55,148 nt of DNA from the NCBI GenBank assembly GCA_009594995.1, contig VOPR01000088.1:1-55148 (forward strand). The letters are read 5' to 3'. This stretch comes from Nitrospira sp. Its GTDB lineage: Bacteria; Nitrospirota; Nitrospiria; Nitrospirales; Nitrospiraceae. Numbering within the stretch: the stretch's first letter is position 1; each line of letters starts with the position of its first letter. The position numbers and the translations under genes are program-made. Under the pieces are notes generated by a model that saw only the letters and a list, made by a program, of their open reading frames with translations, was not told the DNA's origin and ran no database searches. Shown here one piece after another: positions 41,109 through 50,459 of this stretch.

Positions 41109-44100
41109 CTATCGGCGGGCCAGTCGGTGCATAGCCGGCTGTGCTCCCTGCCGGTAGGGTGCTCTCCGAATCGCCGTGACGGTCAGCGTGATGGCGGCAA
41201 AGTGGGCTTCGACCGTTCCCTCAATAACATAGACGCGATTCGTGCCGAGCAGGTGGTAAGTCCGCCGGTACACGTCCGGAAAAATCGTCGCATCATATAA
41301 CCCGCTCAGGTCTTCGAAACTGACGAACTCCATCGGGTCGCCGTGTTTCGTATGGACGACCTTCTCCGTAATTAGCATTCCCATCATGGTAATTGAGCGG
41401 CCGATGTGCCGGGCCATCTCGCAGGCAGGAACGATCTCTGCTGGAACGTGGCCGGCGGGAATGAGATCAAGCGGATGGCAGCGCAGAGGAAAGCCGAATA
41501 TCTCGATCTCTTCTGCGATCAGCCGCGACAGCGGATATTCAGGCGGGATGGGGAGATACCGGGGCGGCGAGTGCTCCCGCCATGCCAGTAGACGCCAGAG
41601 CAGGGCCGGTCTGGTGAGCTCACCCGCGAGGCGATCGAAGCAGCCGGCTTTGATGAGTAGCCGAACCTGCGAGGGATCCGGTTCGACTCGTTCCAGAAAA
41701 TCCTGGAACGATTGAAACGGCCCTTGAGCGGCTCGTTTCGCTATCACGTCAACGACGATCTCCTTCCGGAGGCCTTTGATCTGCATCAACCCGACGCGCA
41801 GGTTCTTTTCCCGCCCCTGATAGGCCCAGTCGCTTTCATTGAGATCCGGCGGTTGAATGGTCAGCCCCATCCGCCGCGCTTCGGACACATAGGCAAACGT
41901 CGAGTAGAACCCGCCTTGATTGCTGATCACCGCGGCCATGAATTCGGCCGGGTAATGGGCGCGGAGATAGGCCGATTTGAAAGACACCTGCGCGTAACTG
42001 GCCGAATGAGGTTTGCAAAAACTATAACCGGCAAAACTCATGATCATGGCCCAGATCTGCTCGATGGCGCGCAGATCCGCTCCCCGTGCCAGCGCTCCGG
42101 CGCAAAATTGCCGTTGGTAATCGTGAAGCTGTCGTTGCTTGTGTTTCTTGCTGAGAATCTTCCGTAACTGGTCTCCGTCTTCGATGGAGAATCCGCCGAG
42201 CGCCACGGCGACTTTCATGACATCCTCCTGATAGACCATGATGCCGAAGGTCTCCGACAGCGCGTCGTGCAGCGTCGGGTGAAGTGCGCGGTAGGGCTGC
42301 CCATGGGCTCGGCGGATGAAGTCGTCCGCAAACCGATGCGCCGCCGGTCTGATTATGGACGAGACGATCGTCAGATATTCGAAGTCGTTGGCCTGAGCCT
42401 GTTGCGCGGCCGGCATGGTGGTCCAGAGTTTTTTGAGCAGGAGTCGTGTGGCGGGTGATTCCACATAAAAACATCCCATTGTGTCGCCATGCCGAATCAG
42501 TGCGGTGGTTCGCGCATCAGTGAGCGGATCCCAGGCCGCATAGTCGATCTGTCGGCCGGTATGCCGGGCGATGGCGGCGAGCGCATCACGAATGACCGCC
42601 AGCGAGCGATTGCCGAGCAGGTCGATTTTCACGAGCCCGGCTTCTTCTGCTTGATCTTTCTCCCACTGAATGACCGGGACGCCCTTGGCTGAGCGTTCGA
42701 CCGGCACGTACCGGCGGATCTCGTCCGGCACGAGGACGATGCCGCCGCAGTGCAGGCTCAAATTGCGGAAATGTCCGTCGAGTTGAAGCGCCCAGTGAAT
42801 GATGTCAGACCAAGAGGAGGAGAGTCGCGCCTGTCGGCAGAGCTGTGCCGTCCAAGCGCGTGACTCCATGTCGGCCGCCGCGGAAAAGTGGTCTGTTTGT
42901 CGCAGGATCAAGGGCAACACCCGGCCGATTTCTGCCGTCGGCAGGCCATATACTTTTGCCGTCTCGCGAATCGCCGCGCGGATCGCCAGCGTGTTTTGAT
43001 TGGCGACCATGGCGGCCGACCGCTCGCCATATTGCGCAAACACCCGGTTGAGCACGGCGTCTCGTTCATCCCAGGGAAAGTCGATGTCGATGTCCGGCGG
43101 ATCATGCCGTCCGGGGTTGAGGAAGCGTTCAAAGACGAGGCGATGGCGGATCGGATCGACGTGCGTAATATGCAAACAATAGGACACGATCGACGCGGCG
43201 GCGGAGCCCCGGCCACAGGTACGCGGGGCTTGCCGGACGATCTCCTCGACGATTAAAAAATAATCCGCATAACCCTTGTCGCGAATCACGGCGAGTTCAT
43301 AGTCGATGCGCGCAGACACGGCAGGGGAGAGTGTTCCGTACCGCCGGTGCGCGCCTTCGTACGTCTGTGCGCGAAGGCGGTCGAAGGCCTGGGTGGCCGA
43401 GAGGTGCCGAAACGAGGGGAAGATGAGGTGTTTAAAGTCCCAGTCGGTGGCGCATCGTTCGGCGATCTGACGGCTGTTGGTGAGGGCTTCCGGCACATGG
43501 GGAAATTGTCGTTTGAGTTCGGCCTCCGGCATCATCCAGTGGGTGGGTTTGCAGCAAGCCTCATCGGCTAATCGGGACAGGGTGGTGTTGAGCGCAATCG
43601 CGCGCAAGAGACGATGAAGTTGATAATCGGATGGAGTCAGGAATTGCGCGCGGGTCGTCGCGACCGGTGGCACTCCTGACCGGCGGCTGAATGCCAGGGC
43701 CTCGGCCATATCCGGCCCCGGCGTCAATTCGACGAAGAGATCGTCCGGTGCCTGTCGATGCCATGCGGTGAGGGCGGCCTGATCGTCGGAAAGGATGATC
43801 AGCCCGGCCCGGTATTGGGCCACTGTCTTGATGAAGTCGAAGGCGTCGTCGGTATGGCGGGCCGACAGGATGCGACAAAGATGGCCGTATCCGTCTGGTG
43901 TTTTTGCGAGCAGGACCGCGCGCTGTGTCCGGTGCGTCAGTTCGGCGCCGAGGATCGGTTTGATGCCGGATGCGCGGGCGACATCGAGAAATCGTATCGC
44001 GCCGTACAGGCCGTTAGTGTCCGTGAGCGCGAGGGTGTCAGCGCCCTGCGCGCGCGCCGTCCGGCAGAGGGCTTCAAGTGACGGAACGCCCTGCATCGGC

Positions 44101-44144
44101 GAGTATGAGGAATGAACATGCAAATGAACGAATGGGGACGCCAT
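41109..44144 (-). CDS. dnaE2: error-prone DNA polymerase III alpha, DnaE2 (ImuC)
   Basis: A 1011-residue C-family polymerase. The N-terminal PHP domain begins FVHLHVHSSYSPMQG; the palm carries PDIDIDFPWDERD (PDxDxDF catalytic acidic residues) and CGRGSAAASIVSYCL, and the finger and OB parts follow (EFVSFEDLSGLYDATIF). The size and the lack of a tau-binding tail mark DnaE2 rather than replicative DnaE. It extends damaged templates in SOS mutagenesis. ATG 44144 is chosen; a TTG at 44162 overlapping the imuB stop (TTGA) would also work. It follows imuB and lexA in one transcript. Confidence 0.93.
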   Translation of the reverse strand: MASPFVHLHVHSSYSPMQGVPSLEALCRTARAQGADTLALTDTNGLYGAIRFLDVARASGIKPILGAELTHRTQRAVLLAKTPDGYGHLCRILSARHTDDAFDFIKTVAQYRAGLIILSDDQAALTAWHRQAPDDLFVELTPGPDMAEALAFSRRSGVPPVATTRAQFLTPSDYQLHRLLRAIALNTTLSRLADEACCKPTHWMMPEAELKRQFPHVPEALTNSRQIAERCATDWDFKHLIFPSFRHLSATQAFDRLRAQTYEGAHRRYGTLSPAVSARIDYELAVIRDKGYADYFLIVEEIVRQAPRTCGRGSAAASIVSYCLHITHVDPIRHRLVFERFLNPGRHDPPDIDIDFPWDERDAVLNRVFAQYGERSAAMVANQNTLAIRAAIRETAKVYGLPTAEIGRVLPLILRQTDHFSAAADMESRAWTAQLCRQARLSSSWSDIIHWALQLDGHFRNLSLHCGGIVLVPDEIRRYVPVERSAKGVPVIQWEKDQAEEAGLVKIDLLGNRSLAVIRDALAAIARHTGRQIDYAAWDPLTDARTTALIRHGDTMGCFYVESPATRLLLKKLWTTMPAAQQAQANDFEYLTIVSSIIRPAAHRFADDFIRRAHGQPYRALHPTLHDALSETFGIMVYQEDVMKVAVALGGFSIEDGDQLRKILSKKHKQRQLHDYQRQFCAGALARGADLRAIEQIWAMIMSFAGYSFCKPHSASYAQVSFKSAYLRAHYPAEFMAAVISNQGGFYSTFAYVSEARRMGLTIQPPDLNESDWAYQGREKNLRVGLMQIKGLRKEIVVDVIAKRAAQGPFQSFQDFLERVEPDPSQVRLLIKAGCFDRLAGELTRPALLWRLLAWREHSPPRYLPIPPEYPLSRLIAEEIEIFGFPLRCHPLDLIPAGHVPAEIVPACEMARHIGRSITMMGMLITEKVVHTKHGDPMEFVSFEDLSGLYDATIFPDVYRRTYHLLGTNRVYVIEGTVEAHFAAITLTVTAIRRAPYRQGAQPAMHRLARR

Positions 44145-44158
44145 GGTCGTGGTCTGCG

Positions 44159-45343
44159 TCAATGCGTTCTGCCGTAGCGAATGATGTTGTTCCCAAAACG
44201 CGCCTTGAGCCGGTCAAGCGTGAGCGTCAGGTGCTGCGCGCGCGCTCGGCGGTTGTATGCAGCGTCGATGGTGTTGAACAGGTCACCTTGCTCGGCAGGC
44301 GAGGTCAGGTCGGTTGCGCCCAGGGTCAGCGTGCTGATGCGGACGCGGCGCCGGATACCTTGCCGAAACAATGTCCGGAGCGGCGGTGTTAAATCGATCT
44401 CCCAATAACTGGGTGGATCGATATGGTGCTGGACTGTTGCACGGATATGATCGCTATAGCGGATCGTCAACGCGAGTTGCCCGCAGACGCGCTGCCGGGT
44501 TCGCAGCAGTCGACAGAGTTCTTCGAGTAAATCAGCCAGGCCATGCCAGATGGTCCCGTCATCAATCTCGTCCGGCTCCCATGTGCGAGAGGTTTCCACG
44601 CTGGGTTGGATCGGTGGAGGCATGACCGGTGTGGAGTCAATGCCTTGGGCCCAGCGCAGCAAGGGGGCAGCCCACTTGCCGACGGCAAGAGTCAGGGCGG
44701 GCAGGGGCGTGTCGGCCACGTCGCCGAAGGTACGGAGATTCAGATCGTTCAAGCACTGATATACGGATTTCATTCTGGGGTGATGGAGCAGCGGCAAGGT
44801 TTCAATCGAGAGAGGCGCCATAAATGCTCGTTCCGAGCCGTGGCGGACCTCATAGAGCTGGGCCGGTTGCACGAGGCCGGCAGCGGTTTGTGCGACGAGT
44901 TTGTTGCTGCCGACTCCCAACACGCCGTCGAGATGCGCCTGCATGGCGATGTCCCGTTGCAGGCGCGCAGCCGTGTCGCAGGCAGGCCCGAAGAGCCGCA
45001 TGGTGCCGGTCAGGTCCAGCAGGAAGGCGCCGGGGTTGGTCGGTTCCCAGACCGGCGCATAACGGGTGATGATATGAGACAGCATAGTGTGCGCCTGAGC
45101 GGTGCGGGTGGCATCAGGCGTCAGGATGTGAAGCGCGGGGCAGCGGTGCAGCGCTTGCCGGACGGTCATGCCGGGGTAGAGGCCGTCCAGGGCGGCTTCG
45201 GAAGACACATCATGCAGCAGGGTGCGTGGCAGCGCGGCGGGGGCGATACCGACGGGCCTATTGCGGAGGCGGGGCTCGACCAAGCGCGCGAGCGCGAGTT
45301 CGAACGAAGGCACCGCAAGGCACACAATCTGGCGATCCATCAT
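44159..45343 (-). CDS. imuB: ImuB-like inactive Y-family polymerase subunit
   Basis: A 394-residue Y-family protein. Where active Pol IV has IDMDAFFA it reads CLAVPSFELAL, and where SIDEAYLD stands it reads NPGAFLLDLTGTMRLFG, so the catalytic acidic residues are missing as expected of ImuB. A DNA-binding little-finger-like region and a C-terminal basic part (RARAQHLTLTLDRLKARFG) follow. ImuB recruits DnaE2 to the beta clamp. ATG 45343 is a choice between 45343, 45340 and GTG 45358; all are near the lexA stop. It overlaps or abuts dnaE2. No imuA is present between it and lexA. Confidence 0.88.
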   Translation of the reverse strand: MMDRQIVCLAVPSFELALARLVEPRLRNRPVGIAPAALPRTLLHDVSSEAALDGLYPGMTVRQALHRCPALHILTPDATRTAQAHTMLSHIITRYAPVWEPTNPGAFLLDLTGTMRLFGPACDTAARLQRDIAMQAHLDGVLGVGSNKLVAQTAAGLVQPAQLYEVRHGSERAFMAPLSIETLPLLHHPRMKSVYQCLNDLNLRTFGDVADTPLPALTLAVGKWAAPLLRWAQGIDSTPVMPPPIQPSVETSRTWEPDEIDDGTIWHGLADLLEELCRLLRTRQRVCGQLALTIRYSDHIRATVQHHIDPPSYWEIDLTPPLRTLFRQGIRRRVRISTLTLGATDLTSPAEQGDLFNTIDAAYNRRARAQHLTLTLDRLKARFGNNIIRYGRTH

Positions 45344-45362
45344 GTCCCGGGTCGGCACGATC

Positions 45363-45908
45363 CTATGGCTTGCAGTAACGAATGACTCCGATGACGAGGC
45401 CTTCGATGCGAAAAGAATCCGTCGGTTTGATCGTAATCGGTTTCATTGTGTCATTGGCCGGACGCAGCTCGATCGTGGAACCTTTGCGGTAATAGGTTTT
45501 GATCGTAGCGTCATTGTTGACGATGGCAATCACCGTCTGGCCGTTCCGGGCCGTGTGTTGTTTCTGGACGATGACGAGATCGCCGGAAAGAATACCTTCG
45601 TCCCGCATCGACTCTCCCTTGACCCGCAAGGCAAACGTTTCGCCGCGCCCCTTCATGCCGGAAGGGACTTCAACGAGTTCGGTTTGAGGAATCGGTTCGA
45701 TGGGGTCACCCGCCGCCACCAGTCCCGCGAGTGGAATGTGCGCCGAGGCTGTCAGGTGGTCAATGGCCAGTCGAACGGCAAAGGGAATCTTATGGGTGCC
45801 GATTTCGTAGCGCGCGATGGTCTGGCGAGTGGTTTTCAGCCGGTCGGCCAGCTGCTCCTGAGTGAGCCCCAGAGCCTGGCGGGCGGTTTTGAGATCTGTC
45901 GAGTGCAT
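45363..45908 (-). CDS. lexA: LexA-like repressor with XRE-type helix-turn-helix and S24 peptidase
   Basis: A 181-residue repressor. The N-terminal HTH is XRE-type (about residues 13-45: LGLTQEQLADRLKTTRQTIA), not the winged helix of E. coli LexA. The C-terminal S24 domain has the likely self-cleavage bond A66-G67 in LVAAGDPIE, nucleophile S100 in KGESMRDEG and K137 in NDATIKTYY. It should repress its own operon and be cleaved on RecA activation. The ATG at 45908 lies in a perfect palindrome; a longer TTG start at 45944 is just the -35 box. It heads lexA-imuB-dnaE2. Confidence 0.9.
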   Translation of the reverse strand: MHSTDLKTARQALGLTQEQLADRLKTTRQTIARYEIGTHKIPFAVRLAIDHLTASAHIPLAGLVAAGDPIEPIPQTELVEVPSGMKGRGETFALRVKGESMRDEGILSGDLVIVQKQHTARNGQTVIAIVNNDATIKTYYRKGSTIELRPANDTMKPITIKPTDSFRIEGLVIGVIRYCKP

Positions 45909-45925
45909 GTAACGAATCGTTACAT
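45907..45925. promoter_or_regulatory. palindromic operator at the lexA start
   Basis: ATGTAACGAATCGTTACAT is a perfect palindrome around a central A. It overlaps the -10 region and the start codon of lexA and lies 62 bases before the uvrB start, so binding here would block lexA-imuB-dnaE2 and could influence uvrB. Confidence 0.8.
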
Positions 45926-45944
45926 AGCGGAGAGGGCCTGTCAA
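45916..45944 (-). promoter_or_regulatory. predicted lexA promoter
   Basis: On the minus strand TTGACA at 45944-45939 and a weak AACGAT at 45921-45916 are 17 bases apart, placing the transcript start at or next to the ATG at 45908. The mRNA would be nearly leaderless, matching the absence of a ribosome binding site. Confidence 0.55.
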
Positions 45945-45987
45945 GAGGAAGCGATTCGGTCAGCGGGCATGCTAAGATGGTTCGGTT

Positions 45988-47985
45988 ATGCCTCCTTTTA
46001 AGCTCGAAGCTCCATTCAAGCCCTGCGGCGACCAAGGTCAAGCGATTGAGAAGCTGACGTCCGGGATCCTGGCCGGGAAGCTGCATCAGGCGTTGCTGGG
46101 TGTCACCGGTTCCGGCAAGACCTTCACGATGGCCAATGTCGTCGAGCGGGTGCAAAAGCCGACCCTCGTGCTCGTGCATAATAAGACTCTGGCTGGTCAG
46201 CTCTACCAGGAATTCAAACAGTTCTTCCCCCACAACGCCGTCGAATATTTCATCAGTTATTACGATTACTACCAGCCTGAAGCCTATATCCCCCAGAGCG
46301 ACACGTATATTGCGAAGGATGCCTCAATCAACGATGCGATCGACCAGATGCGCCATGCGGCGACGACATCGTTGCTGCAGCGTAACGATGTGCTGATCGT
46401 GTCCTCGGTCTCCTGCATCTACGGCCTCGGGTCGCCGGAGGTCTACCATGACATGTTGGTGTACCTCGAGGAGGGGATGGAGACGCGGCGTGAGAAGATT
46501 CTGGCGAAACTGGTGGAGATTCAGTACGCGCGCAACGATGTGGATTTCCACCGCGGAACGTTTCGCGCGCGGGGCGACGTCATCGAAATTTTCCCGGCTT
46601 CGTCGGAGGCCAAGTCGGTGCGCATCGAACTCTTTGGGGATGTCGTCGATGCCATCCATGAGATCGATCCGCTGACCGGCAAATCGCTGGGCAAGTTGCC
46701 GAAGATCGCCATCTATCCGAACACGCACTATCTCATTGCGCCGGATCGTTATGAACGGGCGATCACGGGGATCGAGGAGGAGCTGGACGCGCGCGTGGCG
46801 GCGTTCAAGAAAAACGGTCAACTGCTGGAGGCGCAGCGGATCGAGCAGCGCACGAAATTCGATCTCGAAATGATCCGTGCCATGGGCTATTGCCACGGGA
46901 TCGAAAACTATTCGCGCCATTTGAGCGGGCGTGCGCCGGGAGATCCCCCGCCGACGCTGCTGGACTATTTCCCCAAAGACTTCCTGTTGATCGTCGATGA
47001 GTCGCATGCGACGGTGCCGCAGATCGGCGGCATGTACGAAGGCGATTTTTCCAGGAAGCGAACGCTCGTGGATTACGGATTCCGGCTGCCGTCCGCCGTT
47101 GATAATCGCCCCCTGAAGTTTGCCGAATTCGAGCGGATGGTGAAGCAGGTCATCTATGTGTCGGCAACACCCGGTCCCTACGAGCTGGAGCATGCCAAGG
47201 GCGAGGTCATCGAGCAGATCATCCGCCCGACCGGCTTGATGGATCCCCTCATCGATGTGCGGTCGGCGAAGGGGCAGGTCGATAATCTACTGGCGGAAGT
47301 GCGGGCGGAGGCGGCGAAGGGCAATCGCGTTCTGGTCACCACGCTGACCAAACGTATGGCCGAAGATCTCACGGAGTATTATCACGACCTCGGGGTGAAG
47401 GTGCGGTATCTGCATTCGGACATTAAGACGCTGGAGCGAGCGGAGATTATTCGCGACCTCCGGCGCGGCGTGTTTGATGTGTTGGTCGGCATCAACCTGT
47501 TGCGGGAGGGGCTTGACCTCCCGGAGGTTAGTTTGGTGGCAATCCTGGATGCCGATAAGGAGGGTTTTCTCCGGTCGCATCGTTCGTTGATTCAAACGGC
47601 CGGGCGCGCGGCGAGAAATCTGGACGGCCGGGTCATTTTTTACGGGGACACGGTGACTGACTCGATGCGGAGCGCCATGGATGAGACGGCGCGTCGGCGT
47701 CATATCCAGGAAGCCTACAATGTGGCCAACGGTATTACCCCGGAAAGCATCAAGAAGCTGATTCCGGTGCTCGACTATGCGTCCGGAGGGACGAATGCCG
47801 GTCAGTTGGAACTGGCGGCGGAGTCGCCAGGGGAGTACACAGCGACGGGCGATACGGAGCAGCTGATTCGCCGGCTGGAGGTGGAGATGAAGGCGGCGGC
47901 GAAGAAATTGGAGTTCGAGCGGGCGGCGGAGTTGCGGAATCGGATCAGGTCGCTGAAGCTGAAGGCGCTGGAGTTGGCGCAGTAG
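45988..47985 (+). CDS. uvrB: excinuclease ABC subunit B
   Basis: A 665-residue UvrB with Walker A GVTGSGKT (about residues 38-46), the beta-hairpin segment [22 protein letters not shown]-like DESHATV, helicase motifs [14 protein letters not shown] and QTAGRAARN, and the C-terminal UVR helix ([17 protein letters not shown]) that binds UvrC. It loads onto damaged DNA with UvrA (encoded at 12632-15427). It is divergent from lexA with a shared control region of about 80 bases that holds the palindromic operator, which suggests damage control of repair genes from one site. Confidence 0.97.
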   Translation: MPPFKLEAPFKPCGDQGQAIEKLTSGILAGKLHQALLGVTGSGKTFTMANVVERVQKPTLVLVHNKTLAGQLYQEFKQFFPHNAVEYFISYYDYYQPEAYIPQSDTYIAKDASINDAIDQMRHAATTSLLQRNDVLIVSSVSCIYGLGSPEVYHDMLVYLEEGMETRREKILAKLVEIQYARNDVDFHRGTFRARGDVIEIFPASSEAKSVRIELFGDVVDAIHEIDPLTGKSLGKLPKIAIYPNTHYLIAPDRYERAITGIEEELDARVAAFKKNGQLLEAQRIEQRTKFDLEMIRAMGYCHGIENYSRHLSGRAPGDPPPTLLDYFPKDFLLIVDESHATVPQIGGMYEGDFSRKRTLVDYGFRLPSAVDNRPLKFAEFERMVKQVIYVSATPGPYELEHAKGEVIEQIIRPTGLMDPLIDVRSAKGQVDNLLAEVRAEAAKGNRVLVTTLTKRMAEDLTEYYHDLGVKVRYLHSDIKTLERAEIIRDLRRGVFDVLVGINLLREGLDLPEVSLVAILDADKEGFLRSHRSLIQTAGRAARNLDGRVIFYGDTVTDSMRSAMDETARRRHIQEAYNVANGITPESIKKLIPVLDYASGGTNAGQLELAAESPGEYTATGDTEQLIRRLEVEMKAAAKKLEFERAAELRNRIRSLKLKALELAQ

Positions 47986-48024
47986 CGGGTCAGCTGCAGG
48001 GTTGCGCGGCGGGTCGGAACGTCG

Positions 48025-48285
48025 TCACATCTGTTTGTAGAGATAGGCTCCCAGAAACATGCCCAACACGCTGAGCAGGCTGACCTTGATGCTGAAGCCG
48101 AAGGTCAGTTTGAGGAGAACCAGGTCGACGGTGAGTGGCGGGTTGATTCCGGGGGAGAAATTGCTGGCAAAGATATTTTGAATCGCGCCGTTCGGGGCCA
48201 TTACGCGCAGAATTTCTCCGAAAATCCCGCCCAGCATTCCGCCGATCAGGATAAAGATCAGCAGCACGCCGATCGATTTTCTCAT
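48025..48285 (-). CDS. DUF4321 family membrane protein
   Basis: An 86-residue protein with two hydrophobic helices (GVLLIFILIGGMLGGIFG; and LSVLGMFLGAYLY) flanking a periplasmic loop with PPLTVDLVLLKLTFGF, matching DUF4321. The role is unknown. GGGAGAG lies 6 bases before the ATG at 48285. It converges with uvrB, with 39 bases between the stops and no clear terminator. Confidence 0.85.
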   Translation of the reverse strand: MRKSIGVLLIFILIGGMLGGIFGEILRVMAPNGAIQNIFASNFSPGINPPLTVDLVLLKLTFGFSIKVSLLSVLGMFLGAYLYKQM

Positions 48286-48685
48286 CCGATATCTCTCCCG
48301 GTTCACACTGTCGACGGTATGTGCCGACTTGAGGCACCATATCGGAAGCGTAAATTGATGTCAACAAAATGCATGCCAGATGTCGGGGTGAGCACATGTT
48401 ACTGATTGCGAAGGCTCTCTCCTGCGCCATCCCCGCATGAATGTTCTCCGCCGTTCGACCATGAGTGGCGCGACTCGTCTGCCTCTTGGAATGTCCGGGG
48501 CGGTGCGGGATCTCAGAAAAGCCGGTGCGGAACGGCCGAAAGACGTCGTCTGTGGAGGTGCCGAATATCTTGACTTCACGCGCCCCCCTTCTATAGACTG
48601 CCCGATGCTATTTTTTTGATGTTTTTCGAGGCGATCGGAGCTCTGGCTCGAACCCGGCTTCGATGGCCTTTTTCTTTGGTGACTG
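48286..48685. other. gene-free region between DUF4321 and ffh
   Basis: Short open frames here lack start signals and look like chance. The region holds a promoter for ffh at 48570-48597. An SRP RNA gene was looked for, since it often lies near ffh, but the conserved GGAAGGAAGC-type tip was not found. Confidence 0.5.
48570..48597 (+). promoter_or_regulatory. likely ffh promoter
   Basis: TTGACT at 48570-48575 and TATAGA at 48592-48597 with a 16-base spacer, about 90 bases before the ffh start. Confidence 0.6.
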
Positions 48686-50035
48686 GTGCTTGACGCGTTA
48701 AGCGAGAAATTTGAACGGATCCTCAAGAAGCTTCGTGGGCAGGGTGTGCTCACTGAGGACAACATCGCCGAGGCGTTGAAGGAAGTTCGCCTCGCGTTGC
48801 TTGAGGCGGACGTAAATTTCAAAGTCGTCAAAGAGTTCCTCGATCGCGTGCGCGAAAAGGCCGTTGGTCAGGAAGTGCTGAAAAGCCTGACCCCAGGCCA
48901 TCAGGTCGTCAAAGTTGTCTGGGACGAACTCCGCGGCATGATGGGCGGTGAGCGGTCCAGCATTAGTCTCGCCTCCAGGCCGCCCACGATTCTCATGATG
49001 GTGGGGTTGCAGGGAGCCGGGAAAACCACGACCTCCGGCAAGCTGGCGAGGTTGTTCAAGAGCCAGGGCAAGCGGGTGTTACTCGTGGCGGCCGACCCGC
49101 GTCGTCCTGCCGCAGGAGATCAGCTGGCCAGTCTCGGGCACGACCTGGGTATCGATGTCCATCGGTTCGATCAGGTTGATGCCTCCCGCGCCGATGTGGT
49201 GCGTATTTGCCAGCGCGGAGTGGAGCGCGCCCAGGAACAGGGCTACGACCTGGTGGTGCTCGATACCGGCGGGCGTTTGCATGTCGATGACGAATTGATG
49301 GCCGAACTGGTGGCGGTCAAGCAAGCCGTGAGCCCCCACGAGGTGCTCCTGGTTGCCGATGCCATGACCGGTCAGGATGCGGTCAATATGGCCGGCCAGT
49401 TCGACCAGCAAGTCGGCCTTACTGGTGTGATTCTGACGAAGGTCGAAGGTGATGCGCGGGGCGGTGCCGTGCTTTCGATCCGGGCCGTGACCGGGAAGCC
49501 GATTAAGTTTCTCGGCATGGGAGAAAAGCTCGATGCCCTGGAGCCGTTCCATCCGGACCGGATGGCCTCGCGGATCCTCGGCATGGGTGATGTCCTTTCG
49601 TTGATCGAAAAGGCCCAGGAAACATTCTCCCGGGAAGAAGCGGAGGCCGCCCAAAAGAAACTGACCAGCAGCACGTTTACACTGGAAGACTTCCGGTCGC
49701 AGCTGGGGCAGATGAATCGGCTGGGCTCGTTCGAACAAATTCTGGGGATGTTGCCGGGCGGGCAAAAATTGAAAGATCTCGCGAATAGCGGATTGCCTGA
49801 AAAAGAAATGAAGCGGGTCGCGGCCATGATCGACTCCATGACCACGCGCGAGCGGCGCGATCATACGTTGATCAATGGCAGCCGGAAAAAACGGATTGCG
49901 CGCGGCAGCGGGACGAGCGTGCAAGAGGTCAATCGCCTGATCAAGCAGTTCTTGCAAGCCCGGAAAATTGCCAAGGTCATGTCGGGCGGAGCCGGCGGGC
50001 GGCGTCAATTGGCGCAAATGCTTCGAGGGATGTAA
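48686..50035 (+). CDS. ffh: signal recognition particle protein Ffh
   Basis: A 449-residue SRP GTPase. The N domain (about 1-90) begins LDALSEKFERILKKLRGQG; the G domain has G1 GLQGAGKTT, DTAGR-like LDTGGRL, and TKVEGDARGG; the C-terminal M domain (about 300-449) is Met-rich with the RNA-binding helix-loop-helix (RIARGSGTSVQEVNRLIKQF) and ends in a short Gly-Gly and Met-containing tail. It targets membrane proteins at the ribosome with SRP RNA and FtsY. The start is GTG 48686, which fits the family length; no strong ribosome binding site is seen. It precedes the rpsP cluster. Confidence 0.96.
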   Translation: MLDALSEKFERILKKLRGQGVLTEDNIAEALKEVRLALLEADVNFKVVKEFLDRVREKAVGQEVLKSLTPGHQVVKVVWDELRGMMGGERSSISLASRPPTILMMVGLQGAGKTTTSGKLARLFKSQGKRVLLVAADPRRPAAGDQLASLGHDLGIDVHRFDQVDASRADVVRICQRGVERAQEQGYDLVVLDTGGRLHVDDELMAELVAVKQAVSPHEVLLVADAMTGQDAVNMAGQFDQQVGLTGVILTKVEGDARGGAVLSIRAVTGKPIKFLGMGEKLDALEPFHPDRMASRILGMGDVLSLIEKAQETFSREEAEAAQKKLTSSTFTLEDFRSQLGQMNRLGSFEQILGMLPGGQKLKDLANSGLPEKEMKRVAAMIDSMTTRERRDHTLINGSRKKRIARGSGTSVQEVNRLIKQFLQARKIAKVMSGGAGGRRQLAQMLRGM

Positions 50036-50141
50036 ACGGGCGGGAGCGGTTTTGTGCGTACGTATTCACCGGTAGAGAAGAGAGTCCTAACCGAGCGGAC
50101 CCAGCCGATGGCTGAACGCTCATTATATTGAGGAGGTTCTA

Positions 50142-50450
50142 GTGGCGGTTCATTTACGATTGGCACGGACGGGGCGACACAAGCGGCCGATGTATCGGGT
50201 TATCGCGGCGGATTCACGCAAGCCGCGCGACGGTCGGTTTTTGGAAATTCTCGGCATTTTCGATCCGTTGAAGAATCCGGCCGTGCCGGTGCTGAAGTCG
50301 GAACGGGTGCTCTCATGGTTGCGGCATGGCGCGCAGCCCACGACGACAGTGCGGACGCTGTTGAAGCGGCACGGGGTCTGGAAGGAGTTTGAGACCGAGA
50401 AGAGCGCCAAGGCTGAGAAGCCGGGAAAAGACGAGAAGAGCAAAAAGTAG
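50142..50450 (+). CDS. rpsP: 30S ribosomal protein S16
   Basis: A 102-residue S16: AVHLRLARTGRHKRPMYRVI, DSRKPRDGRFLEILG, and RVLSWLRHGAQPTTTVRTLL, followed by a Lys/Glu-rich tail. The start is GTG with GAGGAGG 6 bases upstream. It opens the conserved rpsP-rimM-trmD-rplS cluster. Confidence 0.97.
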   Translation: MAVHLRLARTGRHKRPMYRVIAADSRKPRDGRFLEILGIFDPLKNPAVPVLKSERVLSWLRHGAQPTTTVRTLLKRHGVWKEFETEKSAKAEKPGKDEKSKK

Positions 50451-50459
50451 CCGGATCTC

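Noticed and set aside
44543..45385. 280-codon plus-strand frame opposite imuB
   Set aside because: imuB fits a known operon and family; the frame is a mirror.
48286..48685. Possible SRP RNA (ffs) in the region before ffh
   Set aside because: The conserved tip sequence and long hairpin of SRP RNA were not found.
48361..48831. Minus-strand frame running into the start of ffh
   Set aside because: Ser/Arg-rich chance sequence overlapping the conserved Ffh N domain; no start signal.
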